Numbered from the stretch's first letter, positions 27,912 to 36,842 are shown. The stretch is 64,000 nt of DNA from Bradyrhizobium sp. AZCC 2176 (GCF_036924645.1 NZ_JAZHRX010000001.1:1426001-1490000), one strand, 5' to 3'. Made by a program: numbers and translations. Notes: a model not told the origin generated them from the sequence alone.

Positions 27912-28937
27912 ATGAATCTTGCTGACCTCAATAAGGTTGCCCTCGCCATGGTCACCCCGGGCAAGGGCATTCTCGCCGCCGACGAATCCTCGGGCACGAT
28001 CAAGAAGCGTTTTGACGCCATCAAGGTCGAATCGACCGAGGAGAACCGCCGCGACTATCGCGAGATGCTGTTCCGTTCCACCGAGGCGATGAGCAAGTAC
28101 GTCTCGGGGGTGATCCTTTACGACGAGACGATCTGGCAGAACGCCAAGGACGGCACGCCGCTGGTCAAGCTGATCGAGCAGTCCGGCGCGATCCCCGGCA
28201 TCAAGGTCGATGAGGGGACGCAGGCGCTGCCGCAGTGTCCGGGCGAACTGGTCACCATCGGCCTCGACAAGCTCGCCGAGCGCCTGAAGAAATATTACGA
28301 ACGCGGCGCGCGCTTTGCGAAGTGGCGCGCGGTGATCGACATTGGCGCGGGAATTCCATCGATGACCGCGATCAACGTCAACGCGCATGCGTTGGCGCGC
28401 TATGCGGCGTTGTGCCAGGCCGCGCAGATCGTTCCCATTGTGGAGCCGGAAGTGCTGATGGACGGCGATCACGACATCGACCGCTGCTATGACGTGACCC
28501 AGCGTGTGCTGAACAAGACGTTCCAGGAATTGCGGGTCCAGCGCGTCGAACTCGAAGGCATGGTACTGAAACCCAATATGGCTATTTCAGGCAAGAAGTG
28601 CGCGAAGCAGGCTCCCATCGAGGAAGTCGCCGAAAAAACCGTGCGGCTGTTGAAGGCGTGTGTTCCCGCCGCTGTCCCCGGCATCGCCTTCCTTTCCGGC
28701 GGGCAATCCGACGAGGAGGCGACCGCGCATCTGAACGCCATGAACCGGATCAGCGGCCTGCCCTGGAAGCTGACATTCTCTTATGGCCGCGCGCTGCAGG
28801 CGGCGCCGCAAAAGGCATGGTCGGGTAAGGCCGAGAATATCGCTGCGGGCCAGCGCGCCTTCACGCACCGTGCGCGGATGAACGCGCTGGCAAGCAAGGG
28901 CGAGTGGGACACCGGCCTGGAAAAGAAGGTCGCCTAG
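27912..28937 (+). CDS. Fructose-bisphosphate aldolase, class I
   Basis: Schiff-base aldolase of 341 residues, of the animal-like fold rare in bacteria but common in rhizobia. The N-terminus KGILAADESSGTIKKRFD is the class I signature; IVPIVEPEVLMDGDHDIDRC and the Schiff-base lysine in GMVLKPNMAISGKKC are intact, as is IAFLSGGQSDEEATAHLNAM. The ATG at 27912 is preferred because GGAG lies 9 bases upstream; in-frame ATGs before it lack this. It does the same reaction as the preceding class II enzyme without metal. Confidence 0.95.
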   Translation: MNLADLNKVALAMVTPGKGILAADESSGTIKKRFDAIKVESTEENRRDYREMLFRSTEAMSKYVSGVILYDETIWQNAKDGTPLVKLIEQSGAIPGIKVDEGTQALPQCPGELVTIGLDKLAERLKKYYERGARFAKWRAVIDIGAGIPSMTAINVNAHALARYAALCQAAQIVPIVEPEVLMDGDHDIDRCYDVTQRVLNKTFQELRVQRVELEGMVLKPNMAISGKKCAKQAPIEEVAEKTVRLLKACVPAAVPGIAFLSGGQSDEEATAHLNAMNRISGLPWKLTFSYGRALQAAPQKAWSGKAENIAAGQRAFTHRARMNALASKGEWDTGLEKKVA

Positions 28938-28939
28938 AC

Positions 28940-29665
28940 TTGGCCAATAAACACTTGGCCAATAAACCCGTTCCGCCGCGCCCGGCGCCGCGCCTCTATC
29001 TTGCGACGCCCGAGGTGGACGATCCGTCGCAGCTCGCAAGCCAGCTTCCGGAGCTATTGGCCGCGGCCGATGTCGCGGCGGTGCTGCTGCGGCTGAAGCC
29101 GACCGACCAGCGCACCATGATTTCGCGCGTGAAAGCGCTGGCGCCCGCAATCCAGAACGCCGGCGCGGCGCTGCTGCTCGACGGCCACGTCGAACTGGTG
29201 GCGCGCGCGGGCGCCGATGGCGCGCATCTGAACGGCCTCGCCGCGCTGGAAGATGCCGTGCCGTCGTTGAAGCCGGACCGCATTGCCGGCGTCGGCGGCC
29301 TTGCCACGCGGCACGATTCGATGGCCGCGGGTGAGCTCGGCGCCGATTACGTGCTGTTCGGCGAACCCGACGCCAACGGCCAACGGCCCTCGGTTGAAGC
29401 GATTGCCGAGCGCCTGCAGTGGTGGGATGAACTGTTCGAACCGCCTTGCATCGGCTTTGCCGCCTCGCGCGAGGAGGCTGCCGAATTCGCGGCCGCCGGC
29501 GCAGATTTCGTTCTGGTCGGCGATTTCATCTGGACTGATCCGCGCGGCGCAAAGGCGGCGCTGATCGATGCCGGACAGGCGCTCGCGCAAGCGCACCAGG
29601 CAGCGTTCGGAAAAGCCAAGGCTGGTACTGATAAGGCTGGCACGGATAAGGCGGGGCACGGATAA
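28940..29665 (+). CDS. ThiE/TenI-like TIM-barrel protein (annotated thiamine phosphate synthase family)
   Basis: TIM-barrel protein of 241 residues resembling thiamine phosphate synthase, which would join hydroxymethylpyrimidine-PP and thiazole phosphate. LLLDGHVELVARAGADGAHL and GELGADYVLFGEP fit the ThiE/TenI pattern, but the substrate loop normally reading T-x-T-K is replaced by DANGQRPS, so the activity is doubtful. A 15-base in-frame tandem duplication gives two TTG starts (28940 and 28955); an ATG at 28904 inside the aldolase gene is also in frame. The C-terminus ends in repeated KAGTD units. It is co-transcribed with the class I aldolase. Confidence 0.75.
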   Translation: MANKHLANKPVPPRPAPRLYLATPEVDDPSQLASQLPELLAAADVAAVLLRLKPTDQRTMISRVKALAPAIQNAGAALLLDGHVELVARAGADGAHLNGLAALEDAVPSLKPDRIAGVGGLATRHDSMAAGELGADYVLFGEPDANGQRPSVEAIAERLQWWDELFEPPCIGFAASREEAAEFAAAGADFVLVGDFIWTDPRGAKAALIDAGQALAQAHQAAFGKAKAGTDKAGTDKAGHG

Positions 29666-29674
29666 CGCCGGACA

Positions 29675-30850
29675 ATGAAACTCCTGCGTCCCATATCGCT
29701 GCTTGCGAGCCTCCTGATGACGATGACCGGCGCCACCGCGCAGATCTCGCTGACGCCGCCGGCCGCGCAGCCGCCGGCCGCGAGTCCTCCGGCCGCGAAA
29801 AAGGAGGCGCCCAAACCAAAGGCGCCGACGGCAGCGAAAAAGTCCGCTGCGACACCGACACCGACGCCGGCCCCGTCGGCGCCGCCCAAGCCGGTGGTAA
29901 CGACCAAGCCCGCGGCAACGCCGACACCCTCCCCTTCGCCGACGCCCGCTTTCGAGGATCCGAACGTCGACCTCGTCTACGGCGCCTATCAGCGCGGCCT
30001 CTACAAGACGGCCTTCGACCTAGCGACCACGCGCGCGCAATATAACGGCGACGCCAAGGCGATGACGATGCTGGGCGAGCTCTATGCCAACGGGCTCGGC
30101 ATCAAGCGCAACTATGCGAAGGCCGCCGAGTGGTACCAGCGCGCGGCGGACGCCGGCGACCGCGAGGGCATGTTCGCGCTTGCCATGATGCGGCTGGCGG
30201 GCCGCGGCGGCCCCACCAATCGCGAGCAGGCGGTCAAGCTGCTGGCCTCTGCGGCCAAGCTCGGTAACCCCAAGGCGGCCTACAATCTGGCGCTGCTCTA
30301 TCTCGACGGCAACACGCTGCCGCAGGACGTCCGGCGCGCCGCCGAGCTGCTGCGCGCCGCGGCCGACGCCGGCAACCCGGAAGCGCAATACGCGCTCGCG
30401 ACCTTCTACAAGGAAGGCACCGGCGTGCCGAAGGACGTCGACAAGGCGGTGCGGCTGCTGCAGGCGGCTTCGCTGGCCGACAATGTCGATGCCGAGGTCG
30501 AGTATGCGATTGCGCTGTTCAACGGCACCGGAACGCCGAAGAACCAGGCCGCGGCGGTCGCGCTGTTGCGCAAGGCGGCGAGGCAGAACTCGCCGATCGC
30601 GCAGAACCGCCTCGCCCGCGTGCTCGTGAGCGGACTGGGGGTGCCGGTGGACAAGATCGAAGGCCTGAAGTGGCACCTTGTCGCCAAGACCGCCGGCAAG
30701 GGCGACCCCGAGCTGGACGAGCGGCTTTCGGAGCTCAGCCCCGAGGATCGCGCCAAGGTTCAGGAGGCGGCGCAGAAATGGACCGGTACCGCCGGCAAAT
30801 CACGCCTTGACGGCGGCACATCAGCAGGGCACCCAGTCCCTAAGCCCTGA
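29675..30850 (+). CDS. Exported Sel1-repeat protein
   Basis: Periplasmic or envelope scaffold protein of 391 residues. A signal peptide (about 1-22, LLRPISLLASLLMTMTGATA) is followed by a long Pro/Ala/Lys/Thr-rich linker (about 25-92) and then a superhelix of Sel1-like repeats (about 97-340), each with the A-x-x-x-LG-x-x-Y-x-x-G pattern, for example AMTMLGELYANGLGIKRNYA and AQYALATFYKEGTGVPKDVD. Sel1 proteins mediate protein-protein contacts. It begins 9 bases after the ThiE-like gene. The partner is unknown. Confidence 0.88.
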   Translation: MKLLRPISLLASLLMTMTGATAQISLTPPAAQPPAASPPAAKKEAPKPKAPTAAKKSAATPTPTPAPSAPPKPVVTTKPAATPTPSPSPTPAFEDPNVDLVYGAYQRGLYKTAFDLATTRAQYNGDAKAMTMLGELYANGLGIKRNYAKAAEWYQRAADAGDREGMFALAMMRLAGRGGPTNREQAVKLLASAAKLGNPKAAYNLALLYLDGNTLPQDVRRAAELLRAAADAGNPEAQYALATFYKEGTGVPKDVDKAVRLLQAASLADNVDAEVEYAIALFNGTGTPKNQAAAVALLRKAARQNSPIAQNRLARVLVSGLGVPVDKIEGLKWHLVAKTAGKGDPELDERLSELSPEDRAKVQEAAQKWTGTAGKSRLDGGTSAGHPVPKP

Positions 30851-30890
30851 CGGCACTGGGCCGTTCCCTCTCACGTCATAAGCTCACATC

Positions 30891-31685
30891 ATGCTCTATT
30901 CCGCTCTTATCAACGTCATGGTGAAAGCCGCGCGCCGTGCCGGCCGCAGCCTCAAGCGCGACCTCGGCGAGATCGAGCATCTGCAGGTGTCGCTGAAGGG
31001 GCCGGCGAACTTCGTCACCAAGGCCGACAAGCGCGCCGAGGAAATGCTGTACGAGGACCTCGCCAAGGCGCGGCCGGGCTACGGCTTCATCGGCGAGGAA
31101 GGCGGCAGCCGCGAAGGCGCCGACAAGACCCACACCTGGGTCGTCGATCCCTTGGACGGCACCACCAACTTCCTGCACGGCATCCCGCAATTTGCGATAT
31201 CGATCGGCCTGCGGCGCGAAGACACCATCATTGCCGGCGTGATCTACAATCCCGCCAATGACGAGCTCTACATCGCCGAACGCGGCAAGGGCGCGTTCCT
31301 CAACGACCAGCGGCTGCGCGTCGCCGGCCGCCGCAGGCTCGATGAGTGCGTGGTCGCCTGCGGCCTGCCGCATATCGGCCGCGGCGACCACCAACTGGCA
31401 CTGAACGAAATGGCCGCGCTGCAGAACAAGGTGGCCGGCTTCCGCCGCTTCGGCGCCGCCTCGCTCGACCTCGCTTTTGTCGCCGCCGGCCGCCTCGACG
31501 GCTACTGGGAACGCAATCTCTCGCCTTGGGACATCGCGGCCGGGCAGATCATGGTGCGGGAAGCCGGCGGGACGGTGACGGGCATCGAGGGCAAGGATGA
31601 TGCGCTGAAGACCGGGCACGTGGTGTGCGGGAATGAGTTCGTGCACGGGGAACTGGTGAAGATGCTGGGGCCGCTGGGGAAGTAG
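30891..31685 (+). CDS. suhB: Inositol monophosphatase family protein, SuhB-like
   Basis: Mg-dependent phosphatase of 264 residues, expected to act on myo-inositol-1-phosphate or a similar sugar phosphate. Metal-site motifs: FIGEEGGS, WVVDPLDGTTNFLHGIPQFA and ERNLSPWDIAAGQIMVREAG, with the usual spacing. In enteric bacteria SuhB also works in rRNA antitermination; this is not demonstrated for alphaproteobacteria. It ends the collinear block that starts with tkt. The next 700 bases hold no intact gene. Confidence 0.93.
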   Translation: MLYSALINVMVKAARRAGRSLKRDLGEIEHLQVSLKGPANFVTKADKRAEEMLYEDLAKARPGYGFIGEEGGSREGADKTHTWVVDPLDGTTNFLHGIPQFAISIGLRREDTIIAGVIYNPANDELYIAERGKGAFLNDQRLRVAGRRRLDECVVACGLPHIGRGDHQLALNEMAALQNKVAGFRRFGAASLDLAFVAAGRLDGYWERNLSPWDIAAGQIMVREAGGTVTGIEGKDDALKTGHVVCGNEFVHGELVKMLGPLGK

Positions 31686-32412
31686 CGCGACGGTTCCAAG
31701 CCACGCGCCATCGCCTCATCCGCGATCGGGTGATGCCGCCCTCCGGAGGCGGCGGAAGGACACGCAGGAGCCTCGGCGCTCCCAGCCAAAATATTGAAAA
31801 CAACCCCATGCACAGTAGCCGGCACTCGTCGAGTGCTGAAGTCGACATTTGACACGTCGCGCAAATCAGCGAGACAAGACCATCATCCACCGAACGTAGC
31901 GATTGTAACAAGTCGTGCGGGGACCATCGGTCGCCGGCAGGTCGCGCCATGGCGCACCTGAACGCAGGACCCAAACGATGCCATCGAGCACGCGGCGGTC
32001 ATCTACCCGCCGAACGCCGCGCGGCTTGTTCGGCAACATCGGCTTAATGGCGGCCACTCATGTTCGCTGAATTCGCAGCGCATGATTCAAGGCTCCGGTT
32101 TCGAAGCTTGAATGACGTCCAGGGGAGCGCCATCAATCCGCACCGGGACGTCTTTCCATGACGCACGAGATCGTGTACTCTTTGAATAGCTGTCGTCGCA
32201 GGCGGGAAATGCCGAATTCCTCGCGAGACTGAACGGACAGCAGTCGTGCCATCGGCCAGCATTGCACTCGAATAACCGACTTCCTTTTTCGCCGGTCCTT
32301 CAGCATTCGCATTCTGACGCGGGTGCGCGTAAGCGCGCCCGGATGCCATTTGAATCCTGAAAAGGGGAAAAACGCAGGCCCCAGAGCGTGCCTGCGAGGG
32401 AGGAGAATCTCC
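31686..32412. other. Gene-poor stretch with an insertion sequence fragment
   Basis: Apart from the transposase fragment at 31887-32083, no convincing coding frame is seen on either strand. The segment 31785-31880 (AGCCAAAATATTGAAAACAA and following) looks like the non-coding debris typical of rhizobial IS-rich regions. GAGGGAGGAG at 32397-32406 is the ribosome site of the haloperoxidase gene. Confidence 0.6.
31887..32083 (-). pseudogene. IS5-family transposase, N-terminal fragment, frameshifted
   Basis: Starting at an ATG at 32083, the minus strand reads RCEFSEHEW, then a missing base shifts the frame, which continues as AAIKPMLPNKPRGVRRVDDR, GIVWVLRSGAPWRDLP and TTCYNRYVRW. This is the typical N-terminus of small IS5-type transposases. 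Identity ends after VRW, so the catalytic DDE part is absent. The fragment cannot move by itself. It marks past transposition at the edge of the accessory segment. Confidence 0.8.
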
Positions 32413-34203
32413 ATGGCTGACCACCCCACCATTTCGATTGAATCTGACCTGGCATCGCCGACCCTGCCGACCACCGCGGTCACTCGCCGCTCGCTGCTCG
32501 GCGGGGCCGGCATCGCGGTTGGCGCTGCTGTGCTTGCGTCTCCACCGAGCATGCCCGGAATCGCCCCGGCCGCGGCGCAGCCTGTGAGCGCGGATCTGAG
32601 ACCGCACGACGCGGCGTTCAAGCGCCGCGCCTTCGAAGTCCGACAAGTCTGCGCGAGCAATAACGAGAAAATCCCCATCGCGCCCCACCCGACGAATGGC
32701 GATGAGGCGCGCTACACCAACAAGATCGGTTCCGATTCACGGGGCCTGCCGCACGACAAACGCGGCGAAGTGGAACAAGCGGCATGGCAGGCGCTCTATA
32801 CCGCTTGCCAGTCGGGCGATCCCGCTGATTTCGAGAAAATCCCGCTCGGCGGCATTCGCAAACTGGTCAATCCCGTAGGCACACAAGCCGTCAGTCTCAG
32901 CGGCATGAACCCTACTCAGATTGCGATACCTGCGGCACCGGCCCTTGCAAGTGCGGAGCGGGGCGGCGAGGCGGTCGAGGTATATTGGCAATCGCTGCTT
33001 CGTGATGTTCCGCTTACCGAGTTGCGCGACGACACCTCCAATCGCGACGTGCTTGCAGCAACGGAGGAACTCAACAAGCTTGCCGATTTCCGGGGGCCGA
33101 AGTCTGGCGGGCGGGTCACGCCCGGTACGCTGTTCCGTGCCAATGCGCTTTATTTCGACCCAACTGACCCGAAGGGCCGCTCCGTCACGCCTCCAGGCGT
33201 TTTGGACGGCCCGCTGATCTCGCAATTCCTGCTCCGGGACGTGCCCTATGCCGCACAGTGGATCAGTGCTCAAATTCGCACGACGTTGCCCGCCAACGAA
33301 TTCCTGACCGAATACGAGGAGTGGCTGGCGATCCAGAACGGTGCCGCCCCGAAACGCCGGTTGCAGTTCGACGCGACACCGCGATACATAACGACAGGAA
33401 GAGATCTCGCGGAGTATATCCACGCTGGTCCTGCACTTGGGTGGGCGGCGGCACTGATCCTTGCAACCCCCGGCGGTGGAGCGGATCAACGGTACTCCGG
33501 GATGTATCCACCGGCTGAGCCTGTGTCCTATCCATCGAACCCGTATCGGAAATCGAAAACCCAAAGCCCTGCCGGTGCCACCTTCGGGTTGCCCTATGTG
33601 CAGGCATTGCTCGCCACGGGGATCAGTAACTCCGTCCGCGCGGCCTACTGGCAGAAGTATATGGTGCACCGGACCGTACGACCGGAAGCCTACGGCGCTC
33701 TGGCGCACCATCGCCTCGCCAATGGCGTGAGCGACTACCCGTTGCATGATAACTTCCTGACATCGGAAGCCCTCGATCGCAGTAAAGCCAAATATGGCAC
33801 CTATCTTTTGTCACAAACCTATCCGGAGGCCGCGCCCCTTCACTCCACCTATCCCGGCGGTGCCACGAGCGTTGGCGCCGTCACGGCTACCATATTGAAG
33901 GCGTTTTTCGACGAGAGCCGCGTCATCGCCAATCCGGTACAGCCCGATCCGGCTGACCCGACGAGGCTCGTGCCCTATAGCGGCCCGCCGCTCACGGTTG
34001 GTGGAGAGTTGAACAAGCTCGCGGTGAATTTCGGTTTCGGACGGAATTGGGCGGGCATCCACTGGCGTTCCGACGCTTCCGCGTCAATGGCGATCGGCGA
34101 GGAAGTTGCTATCGGCATGCTGCGGGACGAGCGCACCACCCTTCGCGAACCCTTCGACGGCTTCTCCCTCACGCGCTTCGACGGCAGCCGCGTGACAATC
34201 TGA
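32413..34203 (+). CDS. Vanadium-dependent haloperoxidase homologue, Tat signal, acid-base His missing
   Basis: Acid-phosphatase-fold protein of 596 residues related to algal/cyanobacterial vanadium bromoperoxidases, which oxidise halides with H2O2. A twin-arginine signal (TAVTRRSLLGGAGIAVGAAV) ends near residue 56. Vanadate-binding motifs are WQKYMVHRTVRPEAYG (Lys415, Arg423) and FGRNWAGIHWRSDASAS (Arg, His550, the vanadate-linking His). The middle motif, normally YPxGHAT, reads TYPGGATSVGAVTATILK, so the acid-base His is replaced or deleted at about 484. Halogenation is therefore uncertain. The start at 32413 follows GAGGGAGGAG. No partner gene is adjacent. Confidence 0.85.
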   Translation: MADHPTISIESDLASPTLPTTAVTRRSLLGGAGIAVGAAVLASPPSMPGIAPAAAQPVSADLRPHDAAFKRRAFEVRQVCASNNEKIPIAPHPTNGDEARYTNKIGSDSRGLPHDKRGEVEQAAWQALYTACQSGDPADFEKIPLGGIRKLVNPVGTQAVSLSGMNPTQIAIPAAPALASAERGGEAVEVYWQSLLRDVPLTELRDDTSNRDVLAATEELNKLADFRGPKSGGRVTPGTLFRANALYFDPTDPKGRSVTPPGVLDGPLISQFLLRDVPYAAQWISAQIRTTLPANEFLTEYEEWLAIQNGAAPKRRLQFDATPRYITTGRDLAEYIHAGPALGWAAALILATPGGGADQRYSGMYPPAEPVSYPSNPYRKSKTQSPAGATFGLPYVQALLATGISNSVRAAYWQKYMVHRTVRPEAYGALAHHRLANGVSDYPLHDNFLTSEALDRSKAKYGTYLLSQTYPEAAPLHSTYPGGATSVGAVTATILKAFFDESRVIANPVQPDPADPTRLVPYSGPPLTVGGELNKLAVNFGFGRNWAGIHWRSDASASMAIGEEVAIGMLRDERTTLREPFDGFSLTRFDGSRVTI

Positions 34204-34445
34204 CAGCGGCCGGGGCGACGCCCCTGCCGTGGGGCGCCGGCCCGGTCCTGCGCAGAGGGTTGCGAACCCCTCATCTAAAGACAGGACGCCCCGTTGCGCT
34301 ACCGTGTTGGCTGTGCCGGCCGCCGCAGCGAGCTACCGCGCGAGCGGTTTAGTCCCGTGACCCAACTCGAACATTGGCCCTAGCCCAAGGGCAACGCCCT
34401 ATGCTTTGATACGTCCGACGGGTCTACCGATCTCGGGAGGCCGTT
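34204..34445. other. Spacer with GC-rich hairpin and tRNA-like sequence
   Basis: A strong hairpin (GGCCGGGGCG to CGCCGGCC, 34209-34242) follows the haloperoxidase stop and may end its transcript. On the minus strand 34255-34315 carries GGTAGCGCAACGG, CTGTCTTTAGATGAG and GGGGTTCGCAACCC, similar to D, anticodon and T arms of a tRNA, but the stems do not pair properly. No functional tRNA is called. Confidence 0.45.
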
Positions 34446-36224
34446 TTGACCGACAATCGCGTTGAACGACGGCTTGCAGCTATCCTTGCGGCTGATGTGG
34501 CTGGATATAGTCGCCTGACCGGCTTGGACGAGGAAGGGACACACGTCCGGCTGAGGGAGCGTTTGCGTGGGCTCGCTGATCCCAAGGTCAGCGAGCATCG
34601 TGGCAAGGTCGTCAAGCATACGGGCGATGGCGTGCTCGCTGAGTTCGGCAGTGTCGTAGATGCGGTGCGTTGCGCCATCGAGATCCAGCGCGGTATGGCT
34701 GAGCAAAATGCTACGATGCCGCAGGTCAAGCAGATCGAATTTCGCATCGGCATCCACGTCGGTGACATCATCGTCGACGACAACGATATCTTTGGCGACG
34801 GCGTCAACATCGCCGCTCGCCTTGAGGGGATTGCGGAGCCGGGTGGCGTTTGCATCTCCGACGACGCACAACGTCAGGTCCGCGGGAAGGTCGATTTCGC
34901 CTTTGAGGACATGGGTCCGCAGAACCTGAAGAATATTGTTGAACCGATGCGAGCATGGCGGTTGAGGATGAACGCGAGCGGTTCTGCCGCAGCGCCGATA
35001 GAGCCGCCTGTCGAGAGCACGCAAGCTCTGGCGCTCCCCGACAAGCCGTCTATCGCCGTGCTTCCGTTCGAGAACATGTCCGGCGATCCCGAGCAGGAGT
35101 ATTTTGCGGACGGGATGGTTGAGGAAATCATTACGGCGCTCTCGCGGTTCAAATGGTTATTCGTGATCGCTCGCAATTCGAGCTTTACGTTCAAAGGCAA
35201 AGCCGTCGATATAAAGGAGGTCGGACGCAGGCTCGGCGTGCGCTACGTCCTTGAGGGGTCTGTGCGCAAGGCGGCGGGCAAAGTTCGCATCACGGGGCAG
35301 TTGATTGATGCGGTGACGGGCGCGCACATTTGGGCGGACAGGTTCGAGCGTGACCTGATGGACGTTTTCGCGCTCCAGGACGAAGTCACGGTCGCCGTTG
35401 TCTCAGCCATTCAGCCAAAATTGCTTCAAACAGAAATTGCAACGGCGACGCGGCGGCGACCGGAGAGCCTCACCGCCTATGATTTTTATCTCCGAGCTAT
35501 GCCACAGTACTACCTGACGACCCGCGAAGGGGACGCCGAGGCGATCAGATTGGCGCATCGCGCTTTGGAGCTGGACCCTCGGTTCGGTTTTGTCGCGGCT
35601 CTAGCAGGTGTCTGTCACATGCAAAGGGTCCTTTGGGGCTATTCCACCGATCCTCAATTCGACAGGAAGGAAGCAGTTCGGCTTTCTCGCTTGGCGTTGA
35701 GCGTCGACGATGGTGATCCGGACACGCTAGCATGGGTTGGCCTAATCTCGGCGTTCATGGTTGGCGATAGCGAAAGTGAGATCGAAATGGCGGACCGGGC
35801 CGTCGCGCTCAACCCAAATTCATTTCGTGCATGGGCCTGCAGAGGCCAAGTCTATAGAATTGCGGGGCTGCCGGAGGAAGCGGTCCGGAGCTTTGAACGT
35901 GCCATTCGGATGAGCCCAATTGACCCGGCGCTAAACCGAGCTCTTGCTGGGATGGGGATGGCCCTTATCGAGCTTCGTCGCTTTGACGAGGCCATCGTCG
36001 CAGGGAAGAGAGCCCAGCGCCACAACCCCTCCTTTCCGGCAGCTTACAGCTGTCTCGCGTCCGCTTTCGCCCACCTCGGACGTGATGCGGAGGCACGTGA
36101 GGCGGCGGCGCGGGTGCTTGAGTTCGATCCCGCCTTTACGATATCGGTATGGATCGCCCGTGGTGGGCAATCAAACTCGAAGCTGATGATTGAGGGCCTT
36201 CGGAAAGCGAGGTTGCCCGAATGA
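34446..36224 (+). CDS. Class III nucleotide cyclase with TolB-like and TPR domains
   Basis: Cytoplasmic protein of 592 residues. The N-terminal class III adenylate/guanylate cyclase domain (about 8-175) shows the metal-binding Asp in AAILAADVAGYSRL and HTGDGVLAEF, then IHVGDIIVDDNDIFGDGVNI and AARLEG (transition-state Asn and Arg). A TolB-N-like domain follows (SIAVLPFENMSGDPEQEYFA, GVRYVLEGSVRKA), then TPR units (AWACRGQVYRIAGLPEEAVR). This cyclase-TolB-TPR design is abundant in Bradyrhizobium. The TTG start has GGGAGG 5-6 bases upstream. Substrate (ATP or GTP) and signal are unknown. Confidence 0.9.
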   Translation: MTDNRVERRLAAILAADVAGYSRLTGLDEEGTHVRLRERLRGLADPKVSEHRGKVVKHTGDGVLAEFGSVVDAVRCAIEIQRGMAEQNATMPQVKQIEFRIGIHVGDIIVDDNDIFGDGVNIAARLEGIAEPGGVCISDDAQRQVRGKVDFAFEDMGPQNLKNIVEPMRAWRLRMNASGSAAAPIEPPVESTQALALPDKPSIAVLPFENMSGDPEQEYFADGMVEEIITALSRFKWLFVIARNSSFTFKGKAVDIKEVGRRLGVRYVLEGSVRKAAGKVRITGQLIDAVTGAHIWADRFERDLMDVFALQDEVTVAVVSAIQPKLLQTEIATATRRRPESLTAYDFYLRAMPQYYLTTREGDAEAIRLAHRALELDPRFGFVAALAGVCHMQRVLWGYSTDPQFDRKEAVRLSRLALSVDDGDPDTLAWVGLISAFMVGDSESEIEMADRAVALNPNSFRAWACRGQVYRIAGLPEEAVRSFERAIRMSPIDPALNRALAGMGMALIELRRFDEAIVAGKRAQRHNPSFPAAYSCLASAFAHLGRDAEAREAAARVLEFDPAFTISVWIARGGQSNSKLMIEGLRKARLPE

Positions 36225-36842
36225 ACCCGGGTACGACGCCGAAGACGGGATAACCGGAATGACCGCTTCTTTGGGCACCTTTGAGACATGCCCGCCTATC
36301 CTGAGAATGTCCGTTCACCGGGGTACACCGGAAGTCGCCGTGGTGCGACCAAACCGCCGCGCTGGCACTTTTCTGACCTGCCGCTCATGCTCCGCGATGT
36401 CCGTTGATTGAGAGACAGATCGGACATCAGGCTGCGGCCTTCCACGAAAGTGCTGACCGACACCAATGAGCGTGGCACAACGCCATCGCGCACAGGGCGG
36501 CGGAACACGTGGAAAAGACGTTGCCGCCGCAATTCGGAATCCCTGCTCTGTGTTAACAGCCGGAACGGAGGACGGACCGATCGGATTCGTCTGGGGGCAG
36601 AAGCGATCTCGATGCTGATGATGAAGGAACGGCGCCCCGCAATCCGGACGCTGCGCGGGTGGGCCATCGCGGTGCTACGGGCCGGTGCCATCCGCGAGTG
36701 CGACGAGCACGGCTAGGATGTAGCACCGCGCCGATCCGCACGCCCGCGCGCATCACCGCCACTAACCGAGTTTGGGAGAGGAAGTCTACGGTCGATCCTA
36801 ATGAGCCGGAATCGCACGTCATTCATTACGACTTGGTACTTC
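36225..36842. other. Gene-poor decaying stretch
   Basis: No intact gene is supported on either strand over about 600 bases. The only recognisable coding trace is the disrupted small gene at 36612-36765. Short open frames here have no family features and conflict with one another. Confidence 0.6.
36612..36765 (+). pseudogene. Disrupted small conserved protein
   Basis: The frame reads AIRTLRGWAIAVLRAGAIRE then CDEHG, where a one-base insertion (TGG to TAGG) gives a stop at 36714; after the shift ATG-TAG-CAC continues as HRADPHAR. I recall a small alphaproteobacterial protein with the order WAIAVIKAGAIRECEEHGWM then DRADPHAR, so this is a broken copy carrying an insertion and a CAG-to-TAG change. 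The recollection is from memory and was not searched. Confidence 0.6.

Noticed and set aside
26238..28472. Very long minus-strand open frame opposite the aldolase genes
   Set aside because: It is the complement of two firmly identified genes; its His/Arg/Asp-rich composition is typical of antisense frames in GC-rich DNA.
22155..28937. Calvin-cycle operon
   Set aside because: tkt, gap, pgk and fba are shared with the Calvin cycle, but no RuBisCO, phosphoribulokinase or CbbR gene is present; it reads as a glycolytic/pentose phosphate cluster.
34255..34315. Functional suppressor-type tRNA
   Set aside because: Anticodon and acceptor stems do not pair; listed only as tRNA-like debris.
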